A stretch of DNA of 6,690 bases, from the NCBI GenBank assembly GCA_937121005.1, contig CAKZKB010000520.1:1-6690 (forward strand). Direction: 5' to 3'. Of this stretch, positions 1-5,488 are shown one piece after another. The position numbers and the translations under genes were made by a program. Position 1 is the stretch's first letter. Each line of letters begins with the position of its first letter. This DNA comes from an uncultured cyanobacterium. Its GTDB lineage: Bacteria; Cyanobacteriota; Cyanobacteriia; Cyanobacteriales; Geitlerinemataceae. The notes below the pieces were generated by a model that did no database searches, was not told the origin of the DNA, and saw only the letters and a program-made list of their open reading frames with translations.

Positions 1-470
1 ACTGCGGTGGCAGCGGCCACGGGGGCGCTGTAAGCAACGCAGATCCAAGGACGCATACCCAGACGGAAGCTGAGTTCCCACTCGCGACCCATGTAGGCAA
101 AGATGCCGATGAGGAAGTGGAAGCAGATCAGCTGGTAGGGGCCTCCGTTGTACAGCCACTCATCTAGGGAAGCAGCTTCCCAGATGGGATAGAAGTGCAA
201 GCCAATGGCGTTCGAGGAAGGAACGACGGCACCGGAGATGATGTTGTTGCCGTAGAGCAACGATCCGGCGACCGGCTCGCGGATTCCATCAATGTCCACA
301 GGGGGAGCCGCGATAAACGCGATGATGTAGCAGATGGTGGCGGTTAGTAGGCAGGGGATCATCAACACACCAAACCAGCCGATATACAGGCGGTTGTTGG
401 TGGAGGTGATGAAGCTACAGAACCGTTCCCATGCGTTGGCGCTCTCGCGCTGTTGCAAGGTGGTAGTCAT
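1..470 (-). CDS. psbA: Photosystem II D1 protein, N-terminal 156 residues (partial)
   Basis: The reading frame starts at the ATG complementary to 468-470 and runs off the left edge, giving 156 of the usual ~360 residues. The N-terminus MTTTLQQRESANAWERFCSF and the segment GREWELSFRLGMRPW are unmistakable D1. D1 binds the P680 chlorophylls, pheophytin and the Mn cluster in the thylakoid membrane. The fragment covers the first two membrane helices and the start of the third; Tyr161 (YZ), the Mn ligands and the processed C-terminus lie outside the window. Residue 130 is Glu, the form known from high-light D1 isoforms; low-light forms carry Gln. Residue 144 is Cys. The gene stands alone, with its own promoter upstream and 229 bp between it and coaE. 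Identity is certain; assignment as a high-light isoform is inferred from Glu130 and the upstream element. Confidence 0.98.
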   Translation of the reverse strand, partial: MTTTLQQRESANAWERFCSFITSTNNRLYIGWFGVLMIPCLLTATICYIIAFIAAPPVDIDGIREPVAGSLLYGNNIISGAVVPSSNAIGLHFYPIWEAASLDEWLYNGGPYQLICFHFLIGIFAYMGREWELSFRLGMRPWICVAYSAPVAAATA

Positions 471-512
471 GATGATTGCTATGAAATTGTCAAGGTTCGG
501 ATGACACTTACT

Positions 513-541
513 ATATTAAGCAGGTTTTTAAGGTTTGTAAA
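513..541 (-). promoter_or_regulatory. psbA promoter (-35/-10)
   Basis: On the minus strand there is a -35 box TTTACA (541-536), a 17-nt spacer and a -10 box TAATAT (518-513). This is close to the sigma-70 consensus with ideal spacing. Transcription would start near 506, giving a 5' leader of about 36 nt before the psbA ATG. No strong Shine-Dalgarno sequence is seen in the leader. Confidence 0.75.
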
Positions 542-551
542 GGGGTGTAAA
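534..551 (-). promoter_or_regulatory. HLR1-like element, possible RpaB site
   Basis: Read on the minus strand, TTTACACC, two bases, then TTTACAAA form a direct repeat with a 10-bp period. The known HLR1 consensus is two KTTACAWW units separated by two bases; only the two W positions of the first unit fail to match. HLR1 is the binding site of the OmpR-type regulator RpaB. The downstream unit contains the -35 box, an arrangement known for genes repressed in low light and released in high light. That this promoter is so controlled is inference. Confidence 0.6.
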
Positions 552-567
552 CACAAAATTTAATTAT

Positions 568-589
568 ACTTATGATAAGTTTAGCTTAT
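568..589. promoter_or_regulatory. Overlapping palindromes upstream of psbA
   Basis: ACTTAT-G-ATAAGT (568-580) is a perfect 6-bp inverted repeat. It overlaps ATAAG-TTTAG-CTTAT (575-589), so three alternating CTTAT/ATAAG half-sites lie in 22 bp of AT-rich DNA, about 30-50 bp upstream of the psbA -35 box. It could be an activator site or a UP-like region. No regulator can be named. Confidence 0.35.
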
Positions 590-699
590 ATGAGGTGGGA
601 TCGCCTGGAGATGGTCTTTATATGAGGGCTGAGGGTACGCGATCGCCTCCCGTCGGGGACAGTGAATCAGAAAACGGACGATCGCCCCTCAGACTGCCA

Positions 700-1296
700 T
701 CATTTTCTCAGTTCGGTATCGACGCGATCGCGCCACAGGGAACCCTCCCCAGAGTTATCGAGGACGCGATCGGCGAGCTCGCACTTGCGATCGAGGGGCA
801 TTTGAGCCGCGATCCGGGCTTGCGCTGCGGGTAAACTGAGGTTGTTACGCTCCATGAGACGATGGCATTGTTCGTCTAGAGAACAGGATACCACCCAAAC
901 TTCTGTGACTAAATCCCTCATGCCGGCCTCAAACAGTAGGGGCACGACTAAGACAATTCTCAGATTCGGCGTTTGACGTTTGTATTCTTCGATACTTTTG
1001 ACAAAACGCTGGCGCACGTAGGGGTGAATTTGAGCCTCGATCCACTGACGATCGTCCTCGCTGTTAAAGATAATTTGTCCCAGTTGGGGGCGATCGAGGT
1101 TGCCATCTGGGGTTAAAATCTTTTGGCCGTAGCGTTGGACGATGCGATCGAGAATTTCCGATCCCGGTTCGACCGCTTCGCGAGCAAATATATCCGCATC
1201 GAGAACCGGGATCCGATAGGTTTCGGCGATATAGTTGGCAACGGTGGTTTTTCCAGTGGCAATTCCTCCGGTTAAACCAATGATGCGATTGTCCAT
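700..1296 (-). CDS. coaE: Dephospho-CoA kinase
   Basis: This 198-residue enzyme phosphorylates the 3'-hydroxyl of dephospho-CoA with ATP, the last step of coenzyme A synthesis, in the cytoplasm. The P-loop GGIATGKTT lies at residues 10-18 directly after the first strand. The substrate-side motif DAD is at 33-35, PLLFE follows in the middle, and LDNSG lies near the end, all in the family order; length is normal. The ATG at 1296 is preferred: AAGGGTG lies just upstream and the protein then begins MDNRIIGLTGG, as family members do. A TTG at 1317 is in frame but would put the start inside a heptamer repeat array. Its stop is 229 bp from psbA and it faces the same way. No convincing terminator is seen after it; arms CTGAGGG/CCCTCAG (629-635, 686-692) are 50 bp apart and lack a T-run. 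Confidence 0.96.
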   Translation of the reverse strand: MDNRIIGLTGGIATGKTTVANYIAETYRIPVLDADIFAREAVEPGSEILDRIVQRYGQKILTPDGNLDRPQLGQIIFNSEDDRQWIEAQIHPYVRQRFVKSIEEYKRQTPNLRIVLVVPLLFEAGMRDLVTEVWVVSCSLDEQCHRLMERNNLSLPAAQARIAAQMPLDRKCELADRVLDNSGEGSLWRDRVDTELRK

Positions 1297-1310
1297 AATC
1301 ACCCTTCGGG

Positions 1311-1335
1311 AATTCAAAATTCAAAATTCAAAATT
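1311..1335. repeat. Short tandem heptamer array (AATTCAA)
   Basis: The 7-bp unit AATTCAA is repeated three times and followed by AATT. It sits immediately upstream of coaE. Heptamer arrays of this kind are common between genes of filamentous cyanobacteria. They have no known function. Confidence 0.8.
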
Positions 1336-1381
1336 TCCCCTGGTGGCGTTCCTCACCGCTCCATTTTACATGAGTCCGTAG

Positions 1382-1447
1382 GGGCGAAGCATTCGCACCG
1401 AAACAGGGAGAAAAACTGCGATCGACTAGAAGGCGAATGCTTCGCCC
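1382..1447. repeat. Inverted repeat, 15-bp perfect arms
   Basis: GGGCGAAGCATTCGC (1382-1396) is exactly complementary to GCGAATGCTTCGCCC (1433-1447), with a 36-nt loop that is not conserved-looking. The left arm is preceded by GTAG. It lies 42 bp beyond the stop of the 1490-2632 gene. Transcribed, it would fold into a strong hairpin and might stop or protect that mRNA, but no T-run follows. The same design recurs at 5370-5430, which suggests a dispersed repeat family. Confidence 0.75.
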
Positions 1448-1489
1448 TCGCAATCGCGTTCCAACGAGGGGAAGCGTAGCGTCGGGCAA

Positions 1490-2632
1490 TTAAGCAGCAC
1501 CAAAAATCTGACCGCTAACGCCGGGAACTTCTCCTAAAAAGGTTCCTTGCCCTGACGTGCGGTTAATCGAAATGCGATCGCCACCGGAAGTATAACCGAT
1601 AAGCTCACCATTTTCTAAATCTAAGCCAAAAATGTTATTGAACCCGATATTGCCAATTCGCAATGCGCTTCCGTCTAAACCAACCGATACCAATATATCG
1701 CTGCTAGAACCATCTGCTGTCAAAAAGAAGCGTTGTGTCAGAGGATCGAACGCCATGTCTCCACTGCTTTCGAGTCCAGATCCAAAATTTGCAAAAACAG
1801 TTGCTCGTCCAGTTTGAGTATCGATCTGGTAAAGGCTTGAATCGCTGTTCCTTGCCGCAAATAGCCTGTTATCATTTGTAAATCCTAAAGCATTAAATCC
1901 ACTAGAACCTAAATTCCCAACTTGAAAAGACTCACCTGTAATCGGATCGATTTCATAAAGTGAATTGAACGTTACTCCAAAAAGTTGTCCGTTAACCGAT
2001 AAAGCAATGTCAGTAAAATCCGGGCCGCGACTAATTTCTGAAAATGCTCCTGTCAAAGAGTTAAGCTGACCAACTCGACCATTTCCAGTGGAAATAATGC
2101 TAAAATTTGGACTCAATCCTGAAAGTGGAAACGGAGCAGTTAATCGTCCTTCAAACATTCCCGACAATAGATAATGATTTAAGCCTTGGGCAAAGTTAAA
2201 TCCAATAGCAGCTAAGTCAGGGTTAGCATTCAGATAGAAAGGTGCATTAAACACAGGTGAAGCAAAGCGACCTTCATTAATCCCAGAAAATCGAAAGTGG
2301 TCGAATAGTTGCTCGTTATTGAATCCCACTACCGCTAAATCGGGATTGACTGCTCGATAAAAATTGACATCGAATACGTTAGAAAATATTCGCCCTTCTG
2401 CTACACCCGACGAGGACAAATGATCGTACAATTGACGGTTAGTCCGTAAGCCAGCAGCCGCTAGATCGGGATTTGCTGTCCGGTAAACATTCAGATCCAC
2501 GTAAGGTGAAAATCGCCGTCCTTCATTCACTCCAAAATTAATGAAGTGTGCAAAAGCTCCATCGTCGGGTAGACTCGCTAAGTCAGGATTAGCTTGCCGA
2601 TAAAAATTTGGGTCGAACAAGTTGGTGGCCAT
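1490..2632 (-). CDS. NPDL/EGR-repeat protein with beta-propeller-like C-terminal half (paralogue A)
   Basis: This 380-residue protein has two halves. Residues 6-167 hold four repeats of about 40 residues, each with FY near the start, NPDL (15-18, 54-57, 96-99, 137-140), a Q/H region, and G...EGR at the end (EGR at 37, 79, 120, 161). Such repeats occur in cyanobacterial calcium-binding/RTX-like surface proteins (family knowledge). Residues ~172-380 contain repeated strands such as LSVNGQLFG, FTNDNRLFA and DLENGELIGYTSGG alternating with SLYEIDPITG-like turns, suggesting beta-propeller blades. No signal peptide, membrane segment or catalytic motif is seen, so export, if any, would have to be by another route. 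It is paralogous to the gene at 2982-4130 and reads in the same direction. Codon use here is more AT-rich than in its sister. Function unknown; a structural, surface or binding role is a guess. Confidence 0.88.
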   Translation of the reverse strand: MATNLFDPNFYRQANPDLASLPDDGAFAHFINFGVNEGRRFSPYVDLNVYRTANPDLAAAGLRTNRQLYDHLSSSGVAEGRIFSNVFDVNFYRAVNPDLAVVGFNNEQLFDHFRFSGINEGRFASPVFNAPFYLNANPDLAAIGFNFAQGLNHYLLSGMFEGRLTAPFPLSGLSPNFSIISTGNGRVGQLNSLTGAFSEISRGPDFTDIALSVNGQLFGVTFNSLYEIDPITGESFQVGNLGSSGFNALGFTNDNRLFAARNSDSSLYQIDTQTGRATVFANFGSGLESSGDMAFDPLTQRFFLTADGSSSDILVSVGLDGSALRIGNIGFNNIFGLDLENGELIGYTSGGDRISINRTSGQGTFLGEVPGVSGQIFGAA

Positions 2633-2703
2633 ACGGAGATATACCTATAAACTAAAAAACGATTTGTCACTCGCCCCCAAGGATGGAACTGACGATTGAC
2701 TCT

Positions 2704-2868
2704 CTATCCTTCTATCTACCAAAAAGGGGATTTTTTACGGCAACGCCCCCAAATTGTCACAAAATTTTACAATAGGCGGGGGCAAAAGCCGCGATCGTCC
2801 TATTTACAAGGCTGGTGGATCCTGCGCGAGGTGGGCATTTGGGCGCGATCGTCCGATCGCCCCTTGAC
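2704..2868. repeat. 165-bp upstream block, copy 1
   Basis: This non-coding block is repeated at 4204-4368, exactly 1500 bp away, with six mismatches in 165 bp by hand alignment (2781, 2790, 2823, 2824, 2826, 2832). It ends 71 bp before the start of the gene at 1490-2632, so it belongs to that gene's upstream region. It carries CGATCG-rich sequence, an ATTGT...ACAAT inverted repeat (2753-2773), and the motif AAAAAGGGGATTTTTTACGG. Confidence 0.92.
2732..2760 (-). promoter_or_regulatory. Candidate promoter for paralogue A
   Basis: Inside block copy 1, the minus strand reads GTGACA (2760-2755), 17 bp, then TAAAAA (2737-2732). The spacing is good but the boxes are weak. The same arrangement is unchanged in copy 2, which supports a function only mildly because the whole block is conserved. 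Confidence 0.3.
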
Positions 2869-2888
2869 TATCCGCGATCTTCTCGGTC

Positions 2889-2903
2889 AGAAACCGGGTT
2901 TCT
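2889..2903. repeat. Palindrome AGAAACC-G-GGTTTCT
   Basis: A perfect 7-bp-arm palindrome with a single central base, in the 113 bp between the stop of the 2982-4130 gene and block copy 1. This short palindrome is one I recognise as frequent between genes in filamentous cyanobacteria. It is too short and lacks a T-run, so I do not call it a terminator. Confidence 0.5.
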
Positions 2904-2981
2904 ACGCTTGTTCGCGATCGAAGATCTGGATACTTCCTGTAATTCTGAACTCTGAATCGGAGCGTAGCGGCGGGCAATTAT

Positions 2982-4130
2982 TTAAGCAGCACCAAAAATC
3001 GCACCGCTAACGCCGGGAACTTCCCCTAAAAAGGTTCCTTGCCCTGACGTGCGGTTAATCGAAATGCGATCGCCCCCGCTAGTATAGCCAATCAGTTGGC
3101 CATTTTCTAGATCCAAGCCAAAAATATCTTGAAATCCCGTTTCGCCAAGTTGAATGGCGCTACCGTCTAAACCCACCGACACCAAAACATCGCTGTTCGC
3201 ACCATTGGCATCTGCGGTCAAGAACAAGCGTCGCGTCCAAGTATCGAATACCAAATCGCCACTGCCGATTCGTCCGGCTCCATAATTTATTACAGCAGTC
3301 GCTTGTCCAGTTTGGGGATTGACTTCGTATAGATTCGCATCAGTGCGTTTAATGGCAAAAAGTTGGTTCTCCGTTGTGAATCCTAAACCGACAAACTCAT
3401 CCGATCCCAAACTACCAATTCGAGACGATTGACCCGTAAGCGGATCGACGGAAAATAAAGAGTTGAGGTTGATACCAAAAAGTTGACCGTTCGGGGATAA
3501 GGCAACATCGGTTAAGTTGCGATCGCCTCCAATTTCGGTAAACGTTCCGGTTACGCGATCGAAAATACCAACTTGTCCGTCTCCAGTCGAAAGGATGCTA
3601 AAGTTAGGACTAAGACCCGAAATCGGCGCTGGAGACGTAAAGCGTTTTTCAGACATTCCGAGCAGGACATAATGATTTAACCCTCGGGCAAAGTCAAAGC
3701 CAGCCGCAACCAGATCGGGGTTGACTGCCAAGTAAAAAGGAGAGTGAAAAATGGGTGAAGCCAGACGACCCTCATCAATCCCAAATGTGCGAAAATGGTC
3801 GAGAAGTTGCTCGTTATTGAGACCGATCGCGGCTAAGTCTGGGTTGGAGGCTCGATAGAAGTTAACATCGAAGACATCAGAAAAAATACGCCCTTCGGCT
3901 ACGCCAGAAGTAGAAAGATGGTCGTATAGCTGGCGATTGGTTGTTAACCCGGCGGCGACCAAATCGGGGTTAGAGATTCGGTAAACATTCAGATCCGCAT
4001 AGGGCGAAAACTGCCGCCCCTCGTTGACTCCAAAATTGATAAAATGAGCGAACGCATCGCTGTCGTTGAAGCTGGCGAGATCCGGATTCGCTTGTCGGTA
4101 GAAGTTAGGATCGAATAAATTGATGGCCAT
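2982..4130 (-). CDS. NPDL/EGR-repeat protein with beta-propeller-like C-terminal half (paralogue B)
   Basis: This 382-residue sister of the protein at 1490-2632 has the same plan. Four ~40-residue repeats have NPDL at 15, 54, 96 and 137 and end in EGR at 37, 79 and 120; the fourth ends EKR at 161, so it is slightly decayed. A propeller-like half follows from ~172. The ATG at 4130 is chosen because it begins MAINLFDPNFYRQ, matching the sister's MATNLFDPNFYRQ; an in-frame start at 4163 would add an unrelated 11-residue leader. By eye the propeller halves are about 60% identical, but the last 42 residues differ at only two positions. No signal peptide or membrane helix is visible. It is the upstream member of the tandem pair, with block copy 2 before it. 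DNA is richer in GC and closer to the neighbours than its sister's. Function unknown. Confidence 0.9.
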   Translation of the reverse strand: MAINLFDPNFYRQANPDLASFNDSDAFAHFINFGVNEGRQFSPYADLNVYRISNPDLVAAGLTTNRQLYDHLSTSGVAEGRIFSDVFDVNFYRASNPDLAAIGLNNEQLLDHFRTFGIDEGRLASPIFHSPFYLAVNPDLVAAGFDFARGLNHYVLLGMSEKRFTSPAPISGLSPNFSILSTGDGQVGIFDRVTGTFTEIGGDRNLTDVALSPNGQLFGINLNSLFSVDPLTGQSSRIGSLGSDEFVGLGFTTENQLFAIKRTDANLYEVNPQTGQATAVINYGAGRIGSGDLVFDTWTRRLFLTADANGANSDVLVSVGLDGSAIQLGETGFQDIFGLDLENGQLIGYTSGGDRISINRTSGQGTFLGEVPGVSGAIFGAA

Positions 4131-4203
4131 TGAAGAGTCTTTCTCTAAAACGTTGCCATGCAAGTTGTTGGTACGCTTGCAGGATGAAATGAGGCACTGC
4201 CCC

Positions 4204-4368
4204 CTATCCTTCTATCTACCAAAAAGGGGATTTTTTACGGCAACGCCCCCAAATTGTCACAAAATTTTACAATAGGCGGGTGCAAAAGCTGCGATCGTCC
4301 TATTTACAAGGCTGGTGGATCCCACACGAGGCGGGCATTTGGGCGCGATCGTCCGATCGCCCCTTGAC
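4204..4368. repeat. 165-bp upstream block, copy 2
   Basis: Near-identical partner of 2704-2868. It lies 73 bp before the start of the 2982-4130 gene and on the other side 116 bp before the DUF2997 gene, so it occupies the middle of a divergent intergenic region. The match breaks at its right end just after CCCCTTGAC, where a GCGATCGC site begins (4369-4376). Confidence 0.92.
4232..4260 (-). promoter_or_regulatory. Candidate promoter for paralogue B
   Basis: GTGACA (4260-4255), a 17-bp spacer and TAAAAA (4237-4232) on the minus strand, identical to the candidate in copy 1. It would start transcription about 95 bp before the ATG at 4130. Confidence 0.3.
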
Positions 4369-4424
4369 GCGATCGCGAATTTGAGGGAAACTTAACGTTA
4401 ATTAGTGTCAGTTTGTCCTTTTTC

Positions 4425-4442
4425 GTTAACTTCTGTTAACTT
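4425..4442 (+). promoter_or_regulatory. GTTAACTT direct repeat before DUF2997
   Basis: GTTAACTT occurs twice with two bases between (4425-4432, 4435-4442), a 10-bp period, preceded by the palindrome TTAACGTTAA (4392-4401). Tandem 8-mers at 10-11 bp spacing are the pattern of OmpR/PhoB-family sites; the units resemble both HLR1 (6 of 8 positions) and the cyanobacterial Pho box (7 of 8). It lies 43 bp before the DUF2997 ATG. No convincing -10 box was found next to it. Confidence 0.4.
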
Positions 4443-4484
4443 AAAAGCTGTCTTGCCTCGATCGCGTCCTATCCCGTAACGGCT

Positions 4485-4697
4485 ATGGAAACCTTAGAAT
4501 TCGTCATTTATCCCGACGGTCGGGCTGTCGAAAAGGTGACGGGCATCAAAGGCGCGTCCTGTACCGAAGTGACCGCCGCCATCGAAGCCCAACTCGGCCG
4601 CGTCGTCTCCCAAGAGAAGACGGCCGAGCATTTTGCCACCGAAACCCAAACCCAAACCTCGACTGTCGCCAACCAAGCCACCTACAGCCAGTGGTAA
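4485..4697 (+). CDS. DUF2997 family protein
   Basis: A small protein of 70 residues. The family features are an opening beta strand ending in PDGR (10-13), then GIKGASC (20-26), and a helix EVTAAIEAQLG (28-38) followed by RVVSQEKT. The single Cys26 in the GxKGxSC motif is typical of the family. The last ~25 residues are rich in Thr and Gln and look disordered. The molecular function of DUF2997 is not known. The gene is 48 bp upstream of the DUF1257 gene, so the two are very likely cotranscribed, and the pairing with DUF1257 is a recurrent one. No clear Shine-Dalgarno precedes the ATG, which is common in cyanobacteria; the next upstream sequence is regulatory-looking AT-rich DNA. Confidence 0.88.
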   Translation: METLEFVIYPDGRAVEKVTGIKGASCTEVTAAIEAQLGRVVSQEKTAEHFATETQTQTSTVANQATYSQW

Positions 4698-4745
4698 CGG
4701 CTTTTTACTGTCCACCTGTTTTACTTTAAATCGTCGCTTACAGTC

Positions 4746-5132
4746 ATGTCCCACTTCAGCCATATCAAAACCCAAATTCGCAACCTCAACTACTTGCAAA
4801 GCGCCCTGACCACCATGGGGATCGATTGGAAAGCCGGCCCCAAAGACGTGCGCGGCTACCAAGGACAAACCCATTCCGCCGAAGTGGTTATCGAGCAAGA
4901 TAACGGCTACGACATCGGTTTTTGCTGGAACGGCCAGCACTACGAACTGGTGACAGATTTACAATACTGGCGACAATCCGGGTCGGTAGACTTTTTCCTG
5001 AATCGCGTTTCCCAACAGTATGCTTTGCAAACGGTGACATCGGAAACGGCCAAACAAGGCTTCCAAATTTCCGAACGCCAGCAAAACGAAGATGGTTCGG
5101 TGCGCTTGGTGTTGCAACGCTGGAGCGCTTAG
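4746..5132 (+). CDS. ycf35: DUF1257 / Ycf35-like protein
   Basis: This 128-residue protein has the length and the signature opening MSHFSHIKTQI of the Ycf35 family, which is found in cyanobacteria and in some algal plastid genomes. Further family-like segments are LQSALTTMGIDW (17-28), RGYQGQ (36-41), DIGFCWNGQHYELVTD (56-71) and YW at 74-75. It is soluble, without signal peptide or membrane helix. Its biochemical function is not established. It follows the DUF2997 gene at 48 bp and precedes the ferredoxin gene by 356 bp of repeat-rich DNA, so a DUF2997-DUF1257-ferredoxin association is suggested. The symbol follows the plastid name. Confidence 0.92.
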   Translation: MSHFSHIKTQIRNLNYLQSALTTMGIDWKAGPKDVRGYQGQTHSAEVVIEQDNGYDIGFCWNGQHYELVTDLQYWRQSGSVDFFLNRVSQQYALQTVTSETAKQGFQISERQQNEDGSVRLVLQRWSA

Positions 5133-5278
5133 CAACGCATCAACGCATCAACGCATCAACGAACAACAGTACATTTGTAGGTTGGGTTGAAGAATGAAAA
5201 CCCTTTGACAACGCATCAACGCATCAACGAACAACGAACAACGGTACATTTGTAGGTTGGGTTGAAGAATGAAAACCC
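5133..5278. repeat. Octamer array and 75-bp-offset direct repeat
   Basis: Starting right after the DUF1257 stop, CAACGCAT is repeated three times plus CAAC (5133-5160), then GAACAAC. A second, shorter array follows at 5209-5228 with GAACAAC twice. Each array leads into the same 34-bp sequence (5170-5203 and 5245-5278, exact by hand). The first copy has only the left arm of the inverted repeat that copy two completes. It looks like local duplication by slippage or unequal crossing-over of a repeat element. Confidence 0.88.
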
Positions 5279-5327
5279 AACAACCGCAGGTTGATGGCGT
5301 TGGGTATCGTGCCTCTACCCAGCCTAC
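5252..5327. repeat. Nested inverted repeat (MITE-like or hairpin element)
   Basis: Outer arms GTAGGTTGGGTTGAAG (5252-5267) and CCTCTACCCAGCCTAC (5312-5327) are complementary at 13 of 16 positions. Inside lie ACCCAAC (5275-5281) with GTTGGGT (5299-5305), and innermost CAACC-GCA-GGTTG (5281-5293). The three levels would fold into one long imperfect stem. The GTAGGTTGGGTT end is one I recognise from dispersed repeats in cyanobacterial genomes. It encodes no protein. It might be a non-autonomous mobile element or an mRNA-end structure for the DUF1257 transcript. Confidence 0.7.
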
Positions 5328-5369
5328 GAGATGTCTCTTTTGTCCTCTCAATATCCCATTACAGGGAGT

Positions 5370-5430
5370 GCAAGGCATTCACTAAGCCTCCGTTCTCAAA
5401 AAACCTCATTTTTCGATGTGAATGCCTTGC
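5370..5430. repeat. Inverted repeat, 13-bp perfect arms
   Basis: GCAAGGCATTCAC (5370-5382) and GTGAATGCCTTGC (5418-5430) are exact complements around a 35-nt loop; the right arm continues CCCCTACA. Arm length, loop length and the GCATTC core match the element at 1382-1447, so both belong to one repeat type. It lies 59 bp before the ferredoxin ATG. Confidence 0.75.
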
Positions 5431-5452
5431 CCCTACAGATTTTTACAATTTC

Positions 5453-5480
5453 CCTAATACCTAATCCCTAAAACCTAACA
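5453..5480. repeat. Heptamer array CCTAAxx, four units
   Basis: CCTAATA, CCTAATC, CCTAAAA and CCTAACA lie head to tail, followed by CCT, ending 8 bp before the ferredoxin start codon. It occupies the place of the leader and ribosome-binding region; no purine-rich Shine-Dalgarno is present. Confidence 0.75.
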
Positions 5481-5488
5481 CCTTTATT

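Noticed and set aside
595..834. 79-codon plus-strand open frame
   Set aside because: It overlaps the end of coaE on the other strand, has a low-complexity composition and no recognisable motif; an antisense shadow.
1297..1317. TTG start for coaE at 1317
   Set aside because: It would add seven residues not typical of the family and lies in the AATTCAA array; ATG 1296 has AAGGGTG upstream.
1064..1324. Minus-strand open frame overlapping coaE in another frame
   Set aside because: coaE is certain in its own frame; this frame has no family features and begins in the heptamer array.
1632..1817. Plus-strand open frame inside paralogue A
   Set aside because: It is antisense to a well-supported gene and the sister gene does not keep a matching open frame.
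2731..2790. Terminator or small hairpin in the 165-bp block (GGC-AAAA-GCC)
   Set aside because: The outer pair is G-C in copy 1 but T-T in copy 2, so the stem is not maintained; the A5/T5 pairing around GGGGA is too weak.
2696..3010. 104-codon plus-strand open frame across block copy 1
   Set aside because: It spans repeat DNA, a palindrome and the end of paralogue B; copy 2 of the block does not keep an equivalent gene.
4131..4163. Longer start for paralogue B at 4163
   Set aside because: The added leader has no counterpart in the sister protein, whose start aligns with ATG 4130.
4494..4940. 148-codon minus-strand open frame opposite DUF2997 and DUF1257
   Set aside because: It is antisense to two recognised genes; its Gly/Val/Asp-rich composition is what the opposite strand of GC-rich codons gives.
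5133..5228. Possible CRISPR array
   Set aside because: The repeat is only 8 bp with no spacers between units; no repeat-spacer pattern and no cas genes.
4922..5378. Open frames at 4922-5197 (plus) and 5148-5378 (minus)
   Set aside because: They overlap DUF1257 and the repeat nest; the apparent peptide repeats (e.g. VFILQPNLQMY twice) are translations of the DNA repeats.
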